A stretch of 64,000 bases of DNA, taken from contig NC_081820.1 in NCBI RefSeq assembly GCF_030704535.1, positions 3,736,501 through 3,800,500 of the forward strand, given 5' to 3'. Shown here piece by piece: positions 1 to 11,129 of the stretch. The translations under genes and the position numbers were made by a program. The stretch's first letter is position 1, and every line of letters starts with the position of its first letter. The DNA comes from Vitis vinifera. Taxonomy: Eukaryota; Streptophyta; Magnoliopsida; Vitales; Vitaceae. The notes under the pieces are model-generated. The model did no database searches, was not told the DNA's origin, and saw only the letters and a list, made by a program, of their open reading frames with translations.

Positions 1-1034
1 CATCTAATTAGCTTGAGTGTTTTAAAAATATTTTTGAGTACTATCCAACCCTAAATTCATTTTTTTTATGTGATATAGACATTTTAAAATATGTGTGTGA
101 TTTTTTATATGATTTTATGTGATCGTTTATTACTTTTAAAATTTTCATTTATGCATATCAGTTTTTCTTATCTAATCTAGACTTTGTAAAACCTTTATAT
201 GTCTTTGCTGCAATATGTCCTTTGAATGAGAGTTTGGCCTTCAATATGTTGATCTAGATGGGTAGGAGTTGTTGCTTGAAATTTTTCCTAATTAAATTCC
301 ACTATAATCCATTTTTTAGAATTTTTTTTTTATGCTCCCTTTGCTAATTGGATGCTGATGATCTTGTACATTACTTGAATTGGTTATTTATTTTTTTGAG
401 TCATTTAACTTACCTTGGCTCAATTTTGGCTTTGGTACTGTGTATTAGACATAATGAATATGTTATATAATTCATACGTGTCCTAACCCTTCTAACATTT
501 TTGGAGGAATCTTATAAACTATGCATGCAATCTAGGTACACTCTCTATCACTTACTTTTTCAGAATTTTATGAACATGCATGTTGTTGTAAGCCATATCC
601 ATGTCTGATTCTATCCTTGGGTGCTTAGATGCATGTTAGATTTGTTTGGACAAAATACATGTTGTGTATGATATTTCTATGCTAACTTTGATGTTCTATG
701 ATAATGCTTAAAAAACGGTCTAGGTACGCATCTTAACTCTTCTTTACGAGTATGATCGGTTTTTTTTGTTTGGCATGCTAGTTTTGAAGTCACCTTAGCC
801 TACCTAGGTACCCTCAACTAATCAATTGATTGCCACATTTCCTTCAACTTAGTCAATAGAGACCTTTGTAGGGCTTAGAGGAGTGCTATCTCTTAGAGGT
901 ACCTTCCCAATAAATAACCTGATCTCTGGACCTAGACTTGGGTTTTCGAGACATGCTTTTCCAAAAATGTGGAGTTATTTTTTTTAGAGTTTTATTTCTT
1001 GTTTTATTTTCCCTTTAAAATAAAATAAAATAAG
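1..1034 (+). repeat. Terminal part of a long gypsy-type LTR (alpha, copy 1)
   Basis: The segment recurs at 23214-24245 and 60046-60942 with high similarity, and it carries no sustained reading frame. In the second copy it is the right-hand end of a long element that begins with TGTAGACCC-like sequence (mutated at 20671, intact at 56114). It stops just before TGGCGACTC, a tRNA-complementary primer-binding motif common behind plant Ty3/gypsy LTRs. The LTR assignment is inference from these ends and from the internal tandem repeats of the complete copies. Only the tail lies in the window here; the rest is upstream. Confidence 0.6.
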
Positions 1035-2172
1035 TGGCGACTCTGACTTTTCCAAAACTAATTTTTTTCATAAATAAAAGCGAGTCTCGTTAATCGAGTG
1101 GAGGTGCAAGTGAAAAATGTGGTCCACAATATCTATGATGAGATAATAGACTTGCACTATATAGACAAGGAAAGGTGGTTATACAATCACCCTATCCACT
1201 CTTTTACTTTTTTTTTTTAATTTATTAATGTTTTCTCCATTATTAGGGAAAATGTTGATTTATTTGCAGCGATTCCTAGTGAAGAAATTAGAGAAAACAA
1301 AAGAAAACACACAGATTTAACGTTGTTCGACAGATTGCACACGTCCATAGGAATAGGAAGGAAGACTTTCACTCTTTAAAAATTAGGGTTACATAAAAGG
1401 GTATTTATACTAATCCTCAGGTATTGAAATTCCAAAAAATGCCTTTGAATGTCCCTGCCTCCCCCCCCCCTCCCAACCTATTGTTCGCCCTTAACAATAA
1501 AAATACAAGCTTGAATGACAAATGTCGTTGTTCCGCTCCATTCCACTCGAGGAGCTACGCTCCACTCCAACATTTGCCCCTTTTTCTCCATATATGTCTT
1601 TCACTCAATATGAGCCATATACTACAATAGAAGACAATAGGATTGGTTATTCAAGTATCCACCCCACTCCACCTCTAATGAGAAAGGTTTACAATAAAGA
1701 TAACGGATTCAGGGCGGATTTGGGAAGTTTTTAAAATCTAAGATGGTGTTTGTGGCGGCTTTGGATATGAATTGGTCTCATCCCATCCCATCCCATCCCT
1801 CTTATATATAATTTTGAATAAAAAATTATTTTAGTTGATTTTTTTTTTTCATTTTTCAACTATTTAAACACAAATAAAATATTCTTTTTCACAAAAATAA
1901 ATTATAATATTTATAATATTTTTATCTATAAATTATATTTATTTTTAATAAAAAATAAAATTTTAAAAATAAAAAAATTGAAAAACAATGAAATTTTTTT
2001 AATGAAGTGAGGTGGATATGAGGATTTCTCATACTCATCCCATTCAATTCTTACCTAGTTTAATTTTTTTTTTTTTTTGGGATCCTGATGGGAATAGTTA
2101 TAAATAAATGGGATAGGTTAGGATCAAGGTAACTCGAACCCGTCCTATTGTCATCTCTAATTATATTGAAGG
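1035..2172. repeat. Element leader plus nested LTR debris (copy 1)
   Basis: It starts with the PBS-like TGGCGACTC at 1035 and continues about 200 bp as probable gypsy leader. From about 1250 to 1740 follow motifs typical of antisense copia LTR ends (an AACGTTGTTCGAC-like block near 1319, a C-run near 1460). After that comes AT-rich sequence with a CATCC pentamer run near 1785-1800. The same order recurs at 24246-25383. Open frames at 1424-1734 have no family features and lie in this debris. I see no gene here. Confidence 0.5.
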
Positions 2173-2733
2173 TATTTTGTAATACCCTAAACCAAATTTA
2201 GGGGTAAAAGCGTAATTTAGAAATTAATAATTAATTAAAGTAATTTCTTAAGGGTAAAAAAGTCTTTTCGTATTAAAAACCCCTAGGTATAAATTAGATT
2301 TTTCCTATCTTCTCTACTTAGAAAACCCTTTTACATGAAAATCATAAATATCAGAGAGCATAGGGCTGAAAAATTGGAGATTTAGGGTTGAAGATCAATT
2401 TTTCAGGTAAGATTTTTAATCCTTAAATTAATATTTTATTTTTGTTAATTAGTTTTGAATACTTTGAATATTCTTTGGAAGATCTCAATCTAGATTAGGG
2501 TTTGTTAAATTAATTTTTAGATTAAAAAGATTAAAAATTTATGAATATGAATAGAGTTATTAATAAAGATTGGAAAGTTTGGAATATTCAAATTAATAGA
2601 AAGAAAACAAAAAAATAAAAAATCCAATTGGAAAGGGAAGAAGGATGGAGAGGTGTGCCCAATTATCAAAAGAAAAAGAAGAAAAAAAATGGAGAAGGTT
2701 GGAGAGTTGACGCGTACAAAGGAAGTTAATATA

Positions 2734-2768
<35 letters not shown>

Positions 2769-3426
2769 TGTGGAGGGAGAGGAGTTGTTGGAAAAAATAA
2801 ATAAATAAATAAAAATCAAGAGCTAAAAAGTGGAAAAGAAAAAGGTATTAGTATAATATTAATAATTTTTTGTGTAAGTTTTCATTTAATTTAAGCGTAT
2901 AAAAAAATATATAGTTAGAGTTAAATTAAAAAAGAATATGAATTTTATTAAAAATTTAGAAACTCACTAAATTAATTATTATTGATTAGGAAGTTGAAAA
3001 TAATATTAATGATAATAATGTTAATATAGGAAATTAATTAGAATTCCTAAAACTAAACAAAATATATTTTAGGATTGTTAAAATATGTTTTAGATAAATA
3101 ATCAATAATAAATGTGGTGTATGATATTATGTTAGGTGAGGAGTAAATTTTTCAAGCTAAATTCTTCAAGATCTTGAGTGCTTCTTCAAGGTAGGGAAAT
3201 TAATGCAAATTTTGTAAAAAAAAAATAATTTTCTTTTTATATTGTATTTTGAAATGTGTAAAAATATTATTTTTATCGTTACACATGGATCAAATATATG
3301 TTTTGTATGGAAATTATATTTGAGTCTTTTCTTTGTTTGTGAAAAATGAAAAATTGAGGAGATATGATGTTTTGTTTTGTAAGTTTGAATTAATGAAATA
3401 AAGTATTTGACTCTGGATTATATGGT

Positions 3427-3561
3427 CCTAGTCAACGGATTATAACTGTTGACATTTTTGGCCCTAGTCAACGGGTTATAATAGTTGACCTTATGACCCT
3501 AGTCAGTGGGTTATAATAGTTGATCTTATGACCCTACTCAACCAGTTATAATTGTTGACAT
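3427..3561. repeat. Four 36-bp units with inverted TTGAC cores
   Basis: Units begin near 3428, 3464, 3499 and 3535. Units 1 and 2 each have GTCAAC and GTTGAC in inverted orientation about 11-12 bp apart around an AT-rich centre; units 3 and 4 keep degenerate forms. TTGAC is the core of the WRKY-factor W-box, and AACGG inside the left arm resembles a MYB core. Location in an LTR suggests an enhancer array of the element. Binding is not shown by sequence alone. Confidence 0.7.
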
Positions 3562-4069
3562 TTGGTTTTGCTAACCTTAAATGGAACAAATTTGAAACTA
3601 GTTATTCAATTGTGAAGTCCCACTTAATTAGGCACCATTTGTCTTATGATAACTAGAGTAAAGATATTTTGAATGTATTCAAATTGGTTTTGATGAGAAA
3701 TTGTTTTGAAATGGATATGAGAAAGTTTTGTTAAAACGTTTGACTGTATTAGCATTTTGAACTCAAAAGTTTTTATGAAAATAAGTATGTGTTATATCTC
3801 CTATTTGGAAGCATGATTGAAAATGTTTGATCCATGAAACTGTATTAATGTTCCTTATTGGGCTTTGAGCTCATCCCCCTTTGTTGATAATCTTTCAGGT
3901 AACCTCAGTTCGAGTGAAGAGTGATCGTTAGGAGGGAAATTTGGCTTTATTAAGACATTTGTTTAAACTCTCTTTATTTTGGACATTATTTAGATGTTAA
4001 AACTTAATTCTTGTTTGAATTATTTTGAGTTTGAAGTTATTTGGACAATAACACTTTGGTTGATGTATT

Positions 4070-4071
<2 letters not shown>

Positions 4072-4134
<63 letters not shown>
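4072..4134. repeat. Poly(T) tract of 63 bases
   Basis: An uninterrupted T run lies inside the solo LTR. At the matching place in the second copy (about 27299-27308) there are only about ten T followed by A residues, so this tract expanded or contracted after duplication. It is also a likely site of sequencing or assembly error. Confidence 0.9.
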
Positions 4135-4138
<4 letters not shown>

Positions 4139-4312
4139 TTGATACTTGGAGATTTTAGAATTTTGTCCTACTACTTTGAACAAAAATTTGGTAATTGGTA
4201 AATTTTCAGTTACAATATGAATGTTTGTATCGTTTCCACTTGAGCCCTTGGGCTTGAGGTGTAAAAAAACCGTCGTGCCCTTGGAGTGGTATTTGGGGCG
4301 TGACATATTTGA

Positions 4313-5234
4313 TTTATCATTTCAATTTTTATATAATAAATATGATTATATGGATGCTTTTTAATAAATAAAGAGGACAAAATATTGTTGAAATAAACCA
4401 AATAAAATGGCTAATGAGTCTTACAACTCTTTAAGAATTGAAGTTAGATGGCTCAAAGCCTTGCCAGACCTGGTTGTTCAATTATTCAATTAGAGTGGGC
4501 TCTCTTGGTTTTACCATAGAAAAATAACTAGCAAGAAAATTATTATGATGGAAAATGGATGCTAGATATTGAGATATAATCAAATGTATACATATTCCTG
4601 TTGGGAAAACAACAACCACAAGCCACAAAACCCTAATTTTAATTTCTAAAAAACCAATATATACATACACACATATATATATATCATGAAATTGTTATTA
4701 GGTTGAGCAATATTTGGGTTTCAATGCACTTTAATCATTATGAAAAAGAAAACAATTGAAATAAAAATAAGAAAAATGTTGGAAAAAATAGGCTGCAATT
4801 TCGAACTTTTGTGTAATTGATTTTCCATTGCATAACTTCTAAATTTGAAAATATTAAAAATAAGTTTACTCATTACTAATGTGGTTTAGGTAGAACACAA
4901 AGAACAAATTGAAACATGAAAATATTTTGAAAGAATAATGTTTAATAGTAAATTGTATTAATAAAGAATGTAATTATATAGGAGTATTTCAAGTTAAAGA
5001 CAAAGAGAAAATTTGATAATAGACCTACAAATCTACTATTACGAAAATATACTCAAATGTGCTTTTCTAAAATCATATAAGGCCAAGTCCTAAATTAAGG
5101 TTGAATTGATCATAGGAAAAGAAAAGGAAAAGAGTGATAGTTTTGGAATTTATCAATGTTAATATTGAGCTTCGAACAGTCCTCTCTTGAAAGGTTTAAA
5201 ACTAACAAATTTCTTACTTGAATTATTATTTTTC
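4313..5234. other. AT-rich spacer without recognisable gene
   Basis: The sequence has a short (TA)n at about 4673-4684 and no frame with family features. It recurs at 27496-28455, where the (TA)n is much longer. A truncated trace of its first 25 bases reappears at 30280-30300, which marks a deletion junction there. Confidence 0.6.
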
Positions 5235-5745
5235 TTTTTTTTTCTTCATCAACCTTCCTCTAGCTAAGACGTGGAACAAGGTGAATGTCTAGCTCAAACT
5301 TGAATGCAAAGAAGGATTGTTGTGGCAATTGTTTAGTTAAAACATCGGCTATTTACAAATAAGATGATAGGTAGTGTGTGATGATTGAGCCAACAATAAC
5401 CTTTCCCCTTACAAAATAATAATAAAACCCGATATGCCTTTTGTGGGCATGAAAGACTAAGCTCCAATACATGTGCAAAACACTTAAATTATCAATTGGT
5501 AAATAAACAAGGAGCTACTTCGTGTGATAAGAACATCATTTACATAGATTAACAAAAAAAAAAAAAAAGATTAGAAAATGTTTTTGTAGATGAACAAGAG
5601 AAGTTAGTTTTGTTGCAATGAAACCCAAATCTAAATAAGGATTGAGATAATTTTTCAAACCAAGCATGTAGTGCTTGCTTCAAATCATAAAGGGATTTCT
5701 TCAGAAGGTACACATGTTTGAATATTAGGGATGAACAAAGCCCGG
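5235..5745 (-). pseudogene. Copia RT / RNase H remnant (copy 1)
   Basis: Read on the minus strand, the right part encodes a reverse-transcriptase piece of the KSLYDLK-x-APYAWFEKL type (copia RT). The left part is the RNase H / pol C-terminus with an ADVLTKQLP-like motif. The two are joined by deletion and interrupted by stops and an A-run near 5556-5570. Parallel copies are at 28455-28966 and 30300-30820. The relic is non-functional. Confidence 0.75.
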
Positions 5746-5759
5746 AGAATGCTCTAAAT

Positions 5760-6350
5760 ATATTTGTTAGGATAAAACCCTTAAAAGCATGACATTATGA
5801 AACATATTTGAAATTTACTATTTATTTAATGATATTTCAATTTCATTTTTACTTATCCTTTTTTTATGCAATATTATATCTTATGAGTATCATGGCTTAA
5901 CATCTCTAGTATTATAAATGATTTAAGTGTATTAAGAGTTACACAAAATATCCAAATTATTTGCTCCTTCCAAGTAAATAATTTATTGGCAACAGATTCA
6001 AGAACTTAGACAATCCATTTGTGACTTTAGTGCACTACTTCACATGAGTGCACTAGTATGTACCCTTACACATTAGATAAGACTTATAGTAAATCATGAC
6101 GTAAGGCTACTAAGTAATCATGATTTCACCAAACAGTTATATTATATTAATTTTTAATCTTAAAAAATATTGAATTGGAGTGAAAGTCTACAATGGTTTT
6201 AAAATATAGGTGAGATCTTAATGTGATCATATATTTCTATGAATTGGATCAATATTAATGAAAGTCAATAATAGTAGATATTTTTAATATAGACACCATG
6301 ATATTTCATAAACTTTAAAACAATATGTCCTCTTAGACAATTTTAAGGAA
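5760..6350. repeat. LTR-like dispersed repeat (copy 1)
   Basis: The block runs from a run of degenerate sequence into GTGCACTA...CATTAGATAAGAC-type sequence. It is repeated in the same orientation at 28990-29580, 30866-31430 and 38994-39545. A diverged inverted relative is at 17880-18350 and 53330-53790. No protein-coding frame is seen. It is probably an LTR fragment of one retrotransposon family; ends were not identified. Confidence 0.5.
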
Positions 6351-6352
6351 AA

Positions 6353-6703
6353 TCTATAAATAAACACCCTCCACGAATGCAAATAGACCACTCAAGCACC
6401 CACGCTCATGTACTACGGAAAGGGCCACTGTTCTCCTCCCAAAGAGGCAAAAGGAGTTGGTAATGCAAACATGGGAGACTCAACTTTTCATCTTCTCCAC
6501 CCCCGCACTCACCATTGGCTACAAAATTGAATAATTGATACATGGCCAGGTGGAATATGGAGGATCACTTCCCACCATCATATTCTACCTTCACTGCACA
6601 ACATAAAACCATCTACTATCTACATGGAAACCACCACCATTTTCCTTGTGTATTCATAGCCTCATACGATATCTTTTATAAAATAATGCACAAGATCACT
6701 TAA
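6353..6703 (+). other. Conserved TATA-containing module with 53-codon ORF (copy 1)
   Basis: CTATAAATAAACACC near 6354 is a good plant TATA box. About 190 bp further an ATG at 6542 opens a 53-codon frame starting MARWN and ending at a TAA. The module recurs at 29753-30110, 31433-31790 and 39553-39904. The frame stays open in all four copies, but the few differences between copies are mostly amino-acid changing, so purifying selection on a peptide is not evident. It could be the 5' end of a dead gene or a non-coding transcript start. I do not recognise a family. Confidence 0.4.
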
Positions 6704-8400
6704 ATACTTTTAACAAAATCATTGCAAACAATGGATTTATTCTTAGACTTTTAATTAAAAATATAAATATTGTAAGCTTGTTTAGCTACTGTTTTTTAAA
6801 GGTCCTGAAAAGTAATTTTGAAGAACAATTTTTGAAAATTGTTATATGATGTTTTGTAAAACAAAAGTTTGTTTAGAAACTTGAAATATTTTTAACTTAT
6901 TTTTAATATTTTTAAAAATAATTTTTATGTCTACAACTTTATTTTTAATCATTATATATGTTTGTATAACTATTTTTTAAAACAAGTCTCAAAAAACAAC
7001 GGAAAACAACTCAAATATATTTTCTGAAAATACCATGTTTTATGTTTTTAAGAAAATAAAACAGAAGACAATTTTCAGTTGTTAAATGTGTCTTCCAATT
7101 TTATTTTATTTTGGAAAAATAGACTCATAGTTTTTCAAAATAATAACAATAATACAAGGAGCTTTGCAATTCATTATTTTCAATTTTTTTTTTAAATGCA
7201 AGGTGCACCAACCCTTTGATTACCTTTTTTTCTTTAAATTACTCTACCAAATCGTGAGCAATTATGTTGATGTCCAAGAATTTGTGTCTAATATGTAACA
7301 TATTATTGTTATAATAATCACCGCTTGTCTTAATTGTAAGCTTAATTAAAGTGTAATTGATAGTGATTTTAGGAAGTACTTTTATCCTTTATAATAATTG
7401 AAAACTTTTATCTTCTGAGTATTAAAAAGACTAAAAATGCTCAAATGAGTTGCTCAAATCATCCATTTCAAATACATCTTTCACCTATTCTAGTGAATAG
7501 TTTGTTCAACAAAATTGTTATCTAAAAAATGTAAAGATGAATAATATAAAATTTCTAAGAGAAATTTCTAACACTTTGAGTTGGTTGGACACTACTTTAA
7601 AAAACACTCATAGCATTTTTAAAAATCAATTTTGTTATAAAAACATTTTTAAAAAGAAGAAAAAAATAAAACAAGTTTTTGACATATTTAGAAAACACTT
7701 TTAAAGAAAATAAAAAAAAAGGCTATGTGCATGCTCATGGGTACTTAGAAATACCATATGGTTGAAAAAGGCTATATCTTATAGCTTAAAAAAAGCACTT
7801 TAAAATAAAAGATAAAAAAGATCCAATTATCTTTTATCAAAATAAATAAAAATGATGAAATAGCCCGATGTTAGACACATTATGTCATTTTGAAATTCAT
7901 CATTTTTTTTTTTTGAAAGACAGTAGTGCCATTTAGGTAATATCCTGCAAAGAGGCTTTAATATGAAGTCATGAACAGAAAAGGAGGCAGTGGATAAAAG
8001 ACATAAAATAAATCATAAAATTCATTAAAAGAAATCAAGATTCAATGAAACCAACACGGTTGAATTTCATTTGGTTGAACGGAACCCTTAAAGAAAAAGC
8101 TTAAAAAACAGCTTTTGATTCAAGAGAGATTAAAAGCATGCATACATATATAGACACCCAGTTAAAGGAGTGTCAAACATGATGTTCTTGTGGCAATTAA
8201 TAAGAGTTGATTTTCAATAGAGGATGTGATCAATATGGGAGGGAAAAGGGAAAGGTTAGTTAGTTATCAGTTTGATATTAATTTATGTACCAAATTAATG
8301 AAGAAAAAGAAACTCACTCCATTTATTAGCATTAAACTTAATTTATTACAAGGGAATGAAATCAGCAAATGAAACCGAAACAATTTCCACCACTTTTCCC
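6704..8400. other. Non-coding upstream region of prolamin gene 1
   Basis: The region is AT-rich and shared with the upstream regions of the other two prolamin-like genes (31791-33520 and 39905-41640), with small indels. Positions about 7718-7795 reappear in inverted orientation beside both pectinesterase hairpins. No ORF with family features is seen. Confidence 0.6.
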
Positions 8401-8410
8401 ACCAGGCATA

Positions 8411-8420
8411 CATATATATA
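8411..8420 (+). promoter_or_regulatory. TATA box of prolamin gene 1
   Basis: CATATATATA lies about 90 bp before the ATG, the expected distance for a short 5' leader. It is identical in position in the other two copies (33521-33534 and 41641-41654). Confidence 0.6.
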
Positions 8421-8509
8421 CGAATCATTTCACCACATCTAATTACCTCCATCAAAAAGATATATTTTCCCACAACTCTAGACATATTTACTATTCACAA
8501 ACATAGATC

Positions 8510-8947
8510 ATGGCCAGTTTCTGCAAGGTCTCTGTCATGGCATTCGTTCTCTTAGCTAGTGGGGCTTTCCTGTCATCACCAGCACTGGCATTCGAAGCCA
8601 ATGAACAAGACTTTAGCCTCGCATCAGAACCTTCTTCCAGCAGTGACCAAGACATTATTCCACCAGCATTACGCCATTATTTGTTTCAATGCCTCAAGAA
8701 GCTGGGTGAAGAATGCAGGCCATTGTTCTTTGCTAAAATATTCATAGGTGAAAAAAATGAGATCCCTACTAGTTGTTGCCAAAACCTGGTGCAGATGGGA
8801 GATAAATGCCACACTGCAATTACCAATGCTGTAATCTCGAGACCCGAGTTCAGTGGCAATGCAACCTTATTTCGTACAAGATCTGACGAGACTTGGACGA
8901 CCTGTAGCCAACTCGTAGAGGCTATCTCTCCAGGCCCATCTGCTTAA
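8510..8947 (+). CDS. Prolamin-like (ECA1-type) secreted cysteine-rich protein, copy 1
   Basis: A single-exon frame of 145 aa. Residues 1-27 form a signal peptide (hydrophobic core AFVLLASGAF, cleavage likely after ALA), so the product is secreted. The mature part has six cysteines (61, 69, 89, 90, 100, 132) with the C-x7-C ... CC-x9-C ... C spacing of the prolamin-like family (PF05617), which includes egg-cell EC1 proteins and DD11-like female-gametophyte proteins. N117 in NAT is a possible glycosylation site. By family it is probably expressed in reproductive tissue, but nothing here proves that. The start is supported by the signal peptide and the TATA box 90 bp upstream. AATAAA at 8983-8988 is a candidate poly(A) signal; the 3' flank differs from copies 2 and 3 because of a duplication breakpoint at about 8975. 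It differs from both other copies at R122 (His in them). Confidence 0.9.
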   Translation: MASFCKVSVMAFVLLASGAFLSSPALAFEANEQDFSLASEPSSSSDQDIIPPALRHYLFQCLKKLGEECRPLFFAKIFIGEKNEIPTSCCQNLVQMGDKCHTAITNAVISRPEFSGNATLFRTRSDETWTTCSQLVEAISPGPSA

Positions 8948-8974
8948 GATTAGATTTTCATATTTGTGTTTACA

Positions 8975-9139
8975 TGTAATTCAATAAAAACGAGAATAAT
9001 GCGTTTACATGTTGTGTCAAAGCTCCTTTGGTCTCACTGTTGGTCTCATTTTTTTTCTTCTTAATTTCAAAATTACTAACATTATTTTCGTCACATCTTT
9101 ATCCCTGATTGAAATGAAATGGCGAAAAAAGCAATGATG
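8975..9139. other. Copy-1-specific junction sequence
   Basis: About 165 bp have no counterpart after the other two prolamin genes. It joins gene 1 directly to a truncated left LTR of the deleted copia element (9140-9195). The plastid fragments and the pectinesterase inverted repeat found after genes 2 and 3 are missing here, so this is a deletion or replacement junction. Confidence 0.6.
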
Positions 9140-10474
9140 GGTTAAATAACTCTAAATAGTAACTAAATAAAACTACTAAATAAATAACTCTAACATCCTC
9201 TTACAAACTTACGATGTGGCTGCAAGAAGCATTGAGAGTTTTCCAACCGAAAATCAAAAGTGCGAAAGTGGGTGTAACTTGGTAAACAACTTTGCAATCA
9301 TACTGTTGAGAAAATCCCTTACCAACCAATTGAGCTTTGTACCACTTAATTAAAGTACCAAATACCAAGTATCAGTCTTATGCAAAACAAAAAGTTCCTC
9401 AATCATAGCCTTGAAAACACTAAGAAGAACGTGGGGGAGGAGAATCCACAATCTTAGAAGGTGTTGAAGTAGTCCTAGAAAGAGAGGAAGGAGCATGAAA
9501 ATCAAAAACCAAAGTTCCAATATCTGCATGGAAACTATCGATATCATCCAAGAAAATATCAATGCAAACAAATTTAGATTTAGAGACATTGAGACTCAGC
9601 ATCAATAGAAAAGGTATATGCTCAAAGAAGTAGTATAAGACATAAAACTAAAACCATCAAGGAAAGAGAGAAGAAGAAAAATAAAAGGACATAAAACTAA
9701 ACCATAAAGGAAATAGAGGTAGAAGTCAACCAAAACTTAGCACAGAAGAAAAGATCAAGGAATAGAGATAGAAGAAAATGCAAAACCATATAAGAAAAAG
9801 AAAATAGAAGAAGAAGAGACCGACAAAATTTTGATTCATGTTCAATAGACAGTTAGATAGAATTTGGATTCATATTCAACAAATAGAGAAACGAAATTTG
9901 GGTTCATATCCAACAACACAAAAGAAGGAAAGATGGGTAGAATTTGGATTCATATCCAATAGCATAGAAGAATGAGAGACAAATAGAATTTTAAATTCAC
10001 ATCCAACTAAGAGACAAAAAAAATTTGGATTCATATCCAACAAATGAATACAAAATCAAATACCAGGATCAAATAGGAAAAGAACGATTTGAACGCCCAT
10101 TATGATATCGTACAATCAAACATATATAGAAACAATGCATGAGATTAAATTCTCTTCCATGAAATCATAAATTAAAAATCCCATTAAAGATGTAGAGAGG
10201 TGGCTCAAACCCATTACTTCTCGCTAAACCTAGCTCAGATATCATGTGGAAATCCAAAAAAATATATTCAAAGAGAAAGGAAAGAAAATTTAGGACTTCT
10301 CATTATGAATTCTCTTTCAAATAAGTACAACGCCATTAGGATTTAAATAGACCTAATAAAACCAAAAAAAGAAAGAGAATAATTCTAATATAGTAACTAA
10401 ATAAGAAAGAGAAATAGTAATTAAATAAATCTAAATAGTAACAAAATAAAACTACTAAATAAATAACTCTAACA
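9140..10474 (-). mobile_element. Internally deleted copia element, left LTR truncated (copy 1)
   Basis: On the minus strand the 5' LTR is 10247-10474 (starts TGTTAGAG, ends GGATTTCCA). It is followed by CATGATATCTGAGC, a degenerate initiator-tRNA primer-binding site. The 3' LTR is reduced to 9140-9195, preceded on the minus strand by purine-rich AAGAGGA. Inside are pol relics read on the minus strand: an EELFVLHKTDTW block and a KAQLVGKGFSQQY block, both copia RT N-terminal motifs. Full two-LTR forms are at 44359-45888 and 36475-37808. The element is dead. Confidence 0.75.
9830..10060. repeat. Degenerate tandem repeat with ATTCATATCCAAC core
   Basis: About six units of roughly 40-50 bp, each with a TTTGGATTCATATCCAAC-like core, lie in the interior of the deleted copia element. 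They recur at about 37135-37350 and 45230-45445. They are purely sequence-level repeats with no coding role. Confidence 0.6.
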
Positions 10475-11129
10475 TATTCGAGCCCTCTTCGAGGTGTGAT
10501 CCATTGTTGATAATTTCAATATTAAGAAAGGTTGCAGTGGGTATATAGAAAATATCCCTCTTAGTTTTGGCTCCCTTCATCAAAGGTAGTTTGTAATAAA
10601 TTGATGATCAAGTCCAAAATAAGGCAATAAGATTGAGTTTATCCATATTATGAAAAATTAATACTCACTCAGTTTCAATTCAAGAATGAAAGAATATCCC
10701 TACTACAAAACCATTAGTATCTACATCATTATTTGAAAGGGATATAGAGAAAATGGTGTTGCTTGGAGCATTCATGTGAAACAAAATGTAAGTTAAGGTC
10801 ATCTAGTTCCTAAGGTGTTGTTTGTTTTAATTATTTTTTGCTAAAAAGAACTTAATTTTAGATTTCAGAGAGTTTGTATTATTATTTTTTAACTGTTGAT
10901 TAAATAGAAAAAATCAAATTATTTGACTTTTTTTAATGCTAAAGTAACTAGTTAATTTTTCTTTACTTCTTAATGCTCAATAGAAATAAAATATTGAAAA
11001 AACAAATAACTTAATACTTAATACTATTAAATACTATCTAGTCTTAAGTTCTATTTAGAATTAAGTAAAAAATAAATAAACACCCCTAAGTAGCTATTTA
11101 ACATGGTCATAGTGTCTGAGAATTAAGAA
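10475..11129. other. Retroelement-derived spacer
   Basis: AT-rich sequence between the deleted copia element and the gypsy RT remnant. It is shared with 37809-38404 and 45889-46534. No frame of note is seen. Confidence 0.5.

Larger units (their letters stand above)
2178..4307 (+). mobile_element. Solo LTR of a gypsy-type element, TSD TATTT (copy 1)
   Basis: The element begins TGTAATACCC and ends GGGGCGTGACA, so it has TG...CA ends, and it is flanked by identical 5-bp direct repeats TATTT at 2173-2177 and 4308-4312. No internal domain and no second LTR follow, so it is a solo LTR of 2130 bp formed by LTR-LTR recombination. The ends resemble long-LTR chromovirus-type plant gypsy elements; that family placement is inference. 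It holds a 36-bp tandem array and a 63-T run. The paralogous copy at 25389-27490 has the same TSD, so the insertion predates the segmental duplication. Confidence 0.88.

Noticed and set aside
2100..2160. TCGAACCCG-like box suggesting a tRNA gene
   Set aside because: No matching A box or cloverleaf around it; it belongs to a dispersed repeat also present at about 25345.
8267..8485. Minus frame starting MSRVVGKY upstream of prolamin gene 1
   Set aside because: It overlaps the prolamin promoter and TATA box on the other strand and has no family features; a chance frame.
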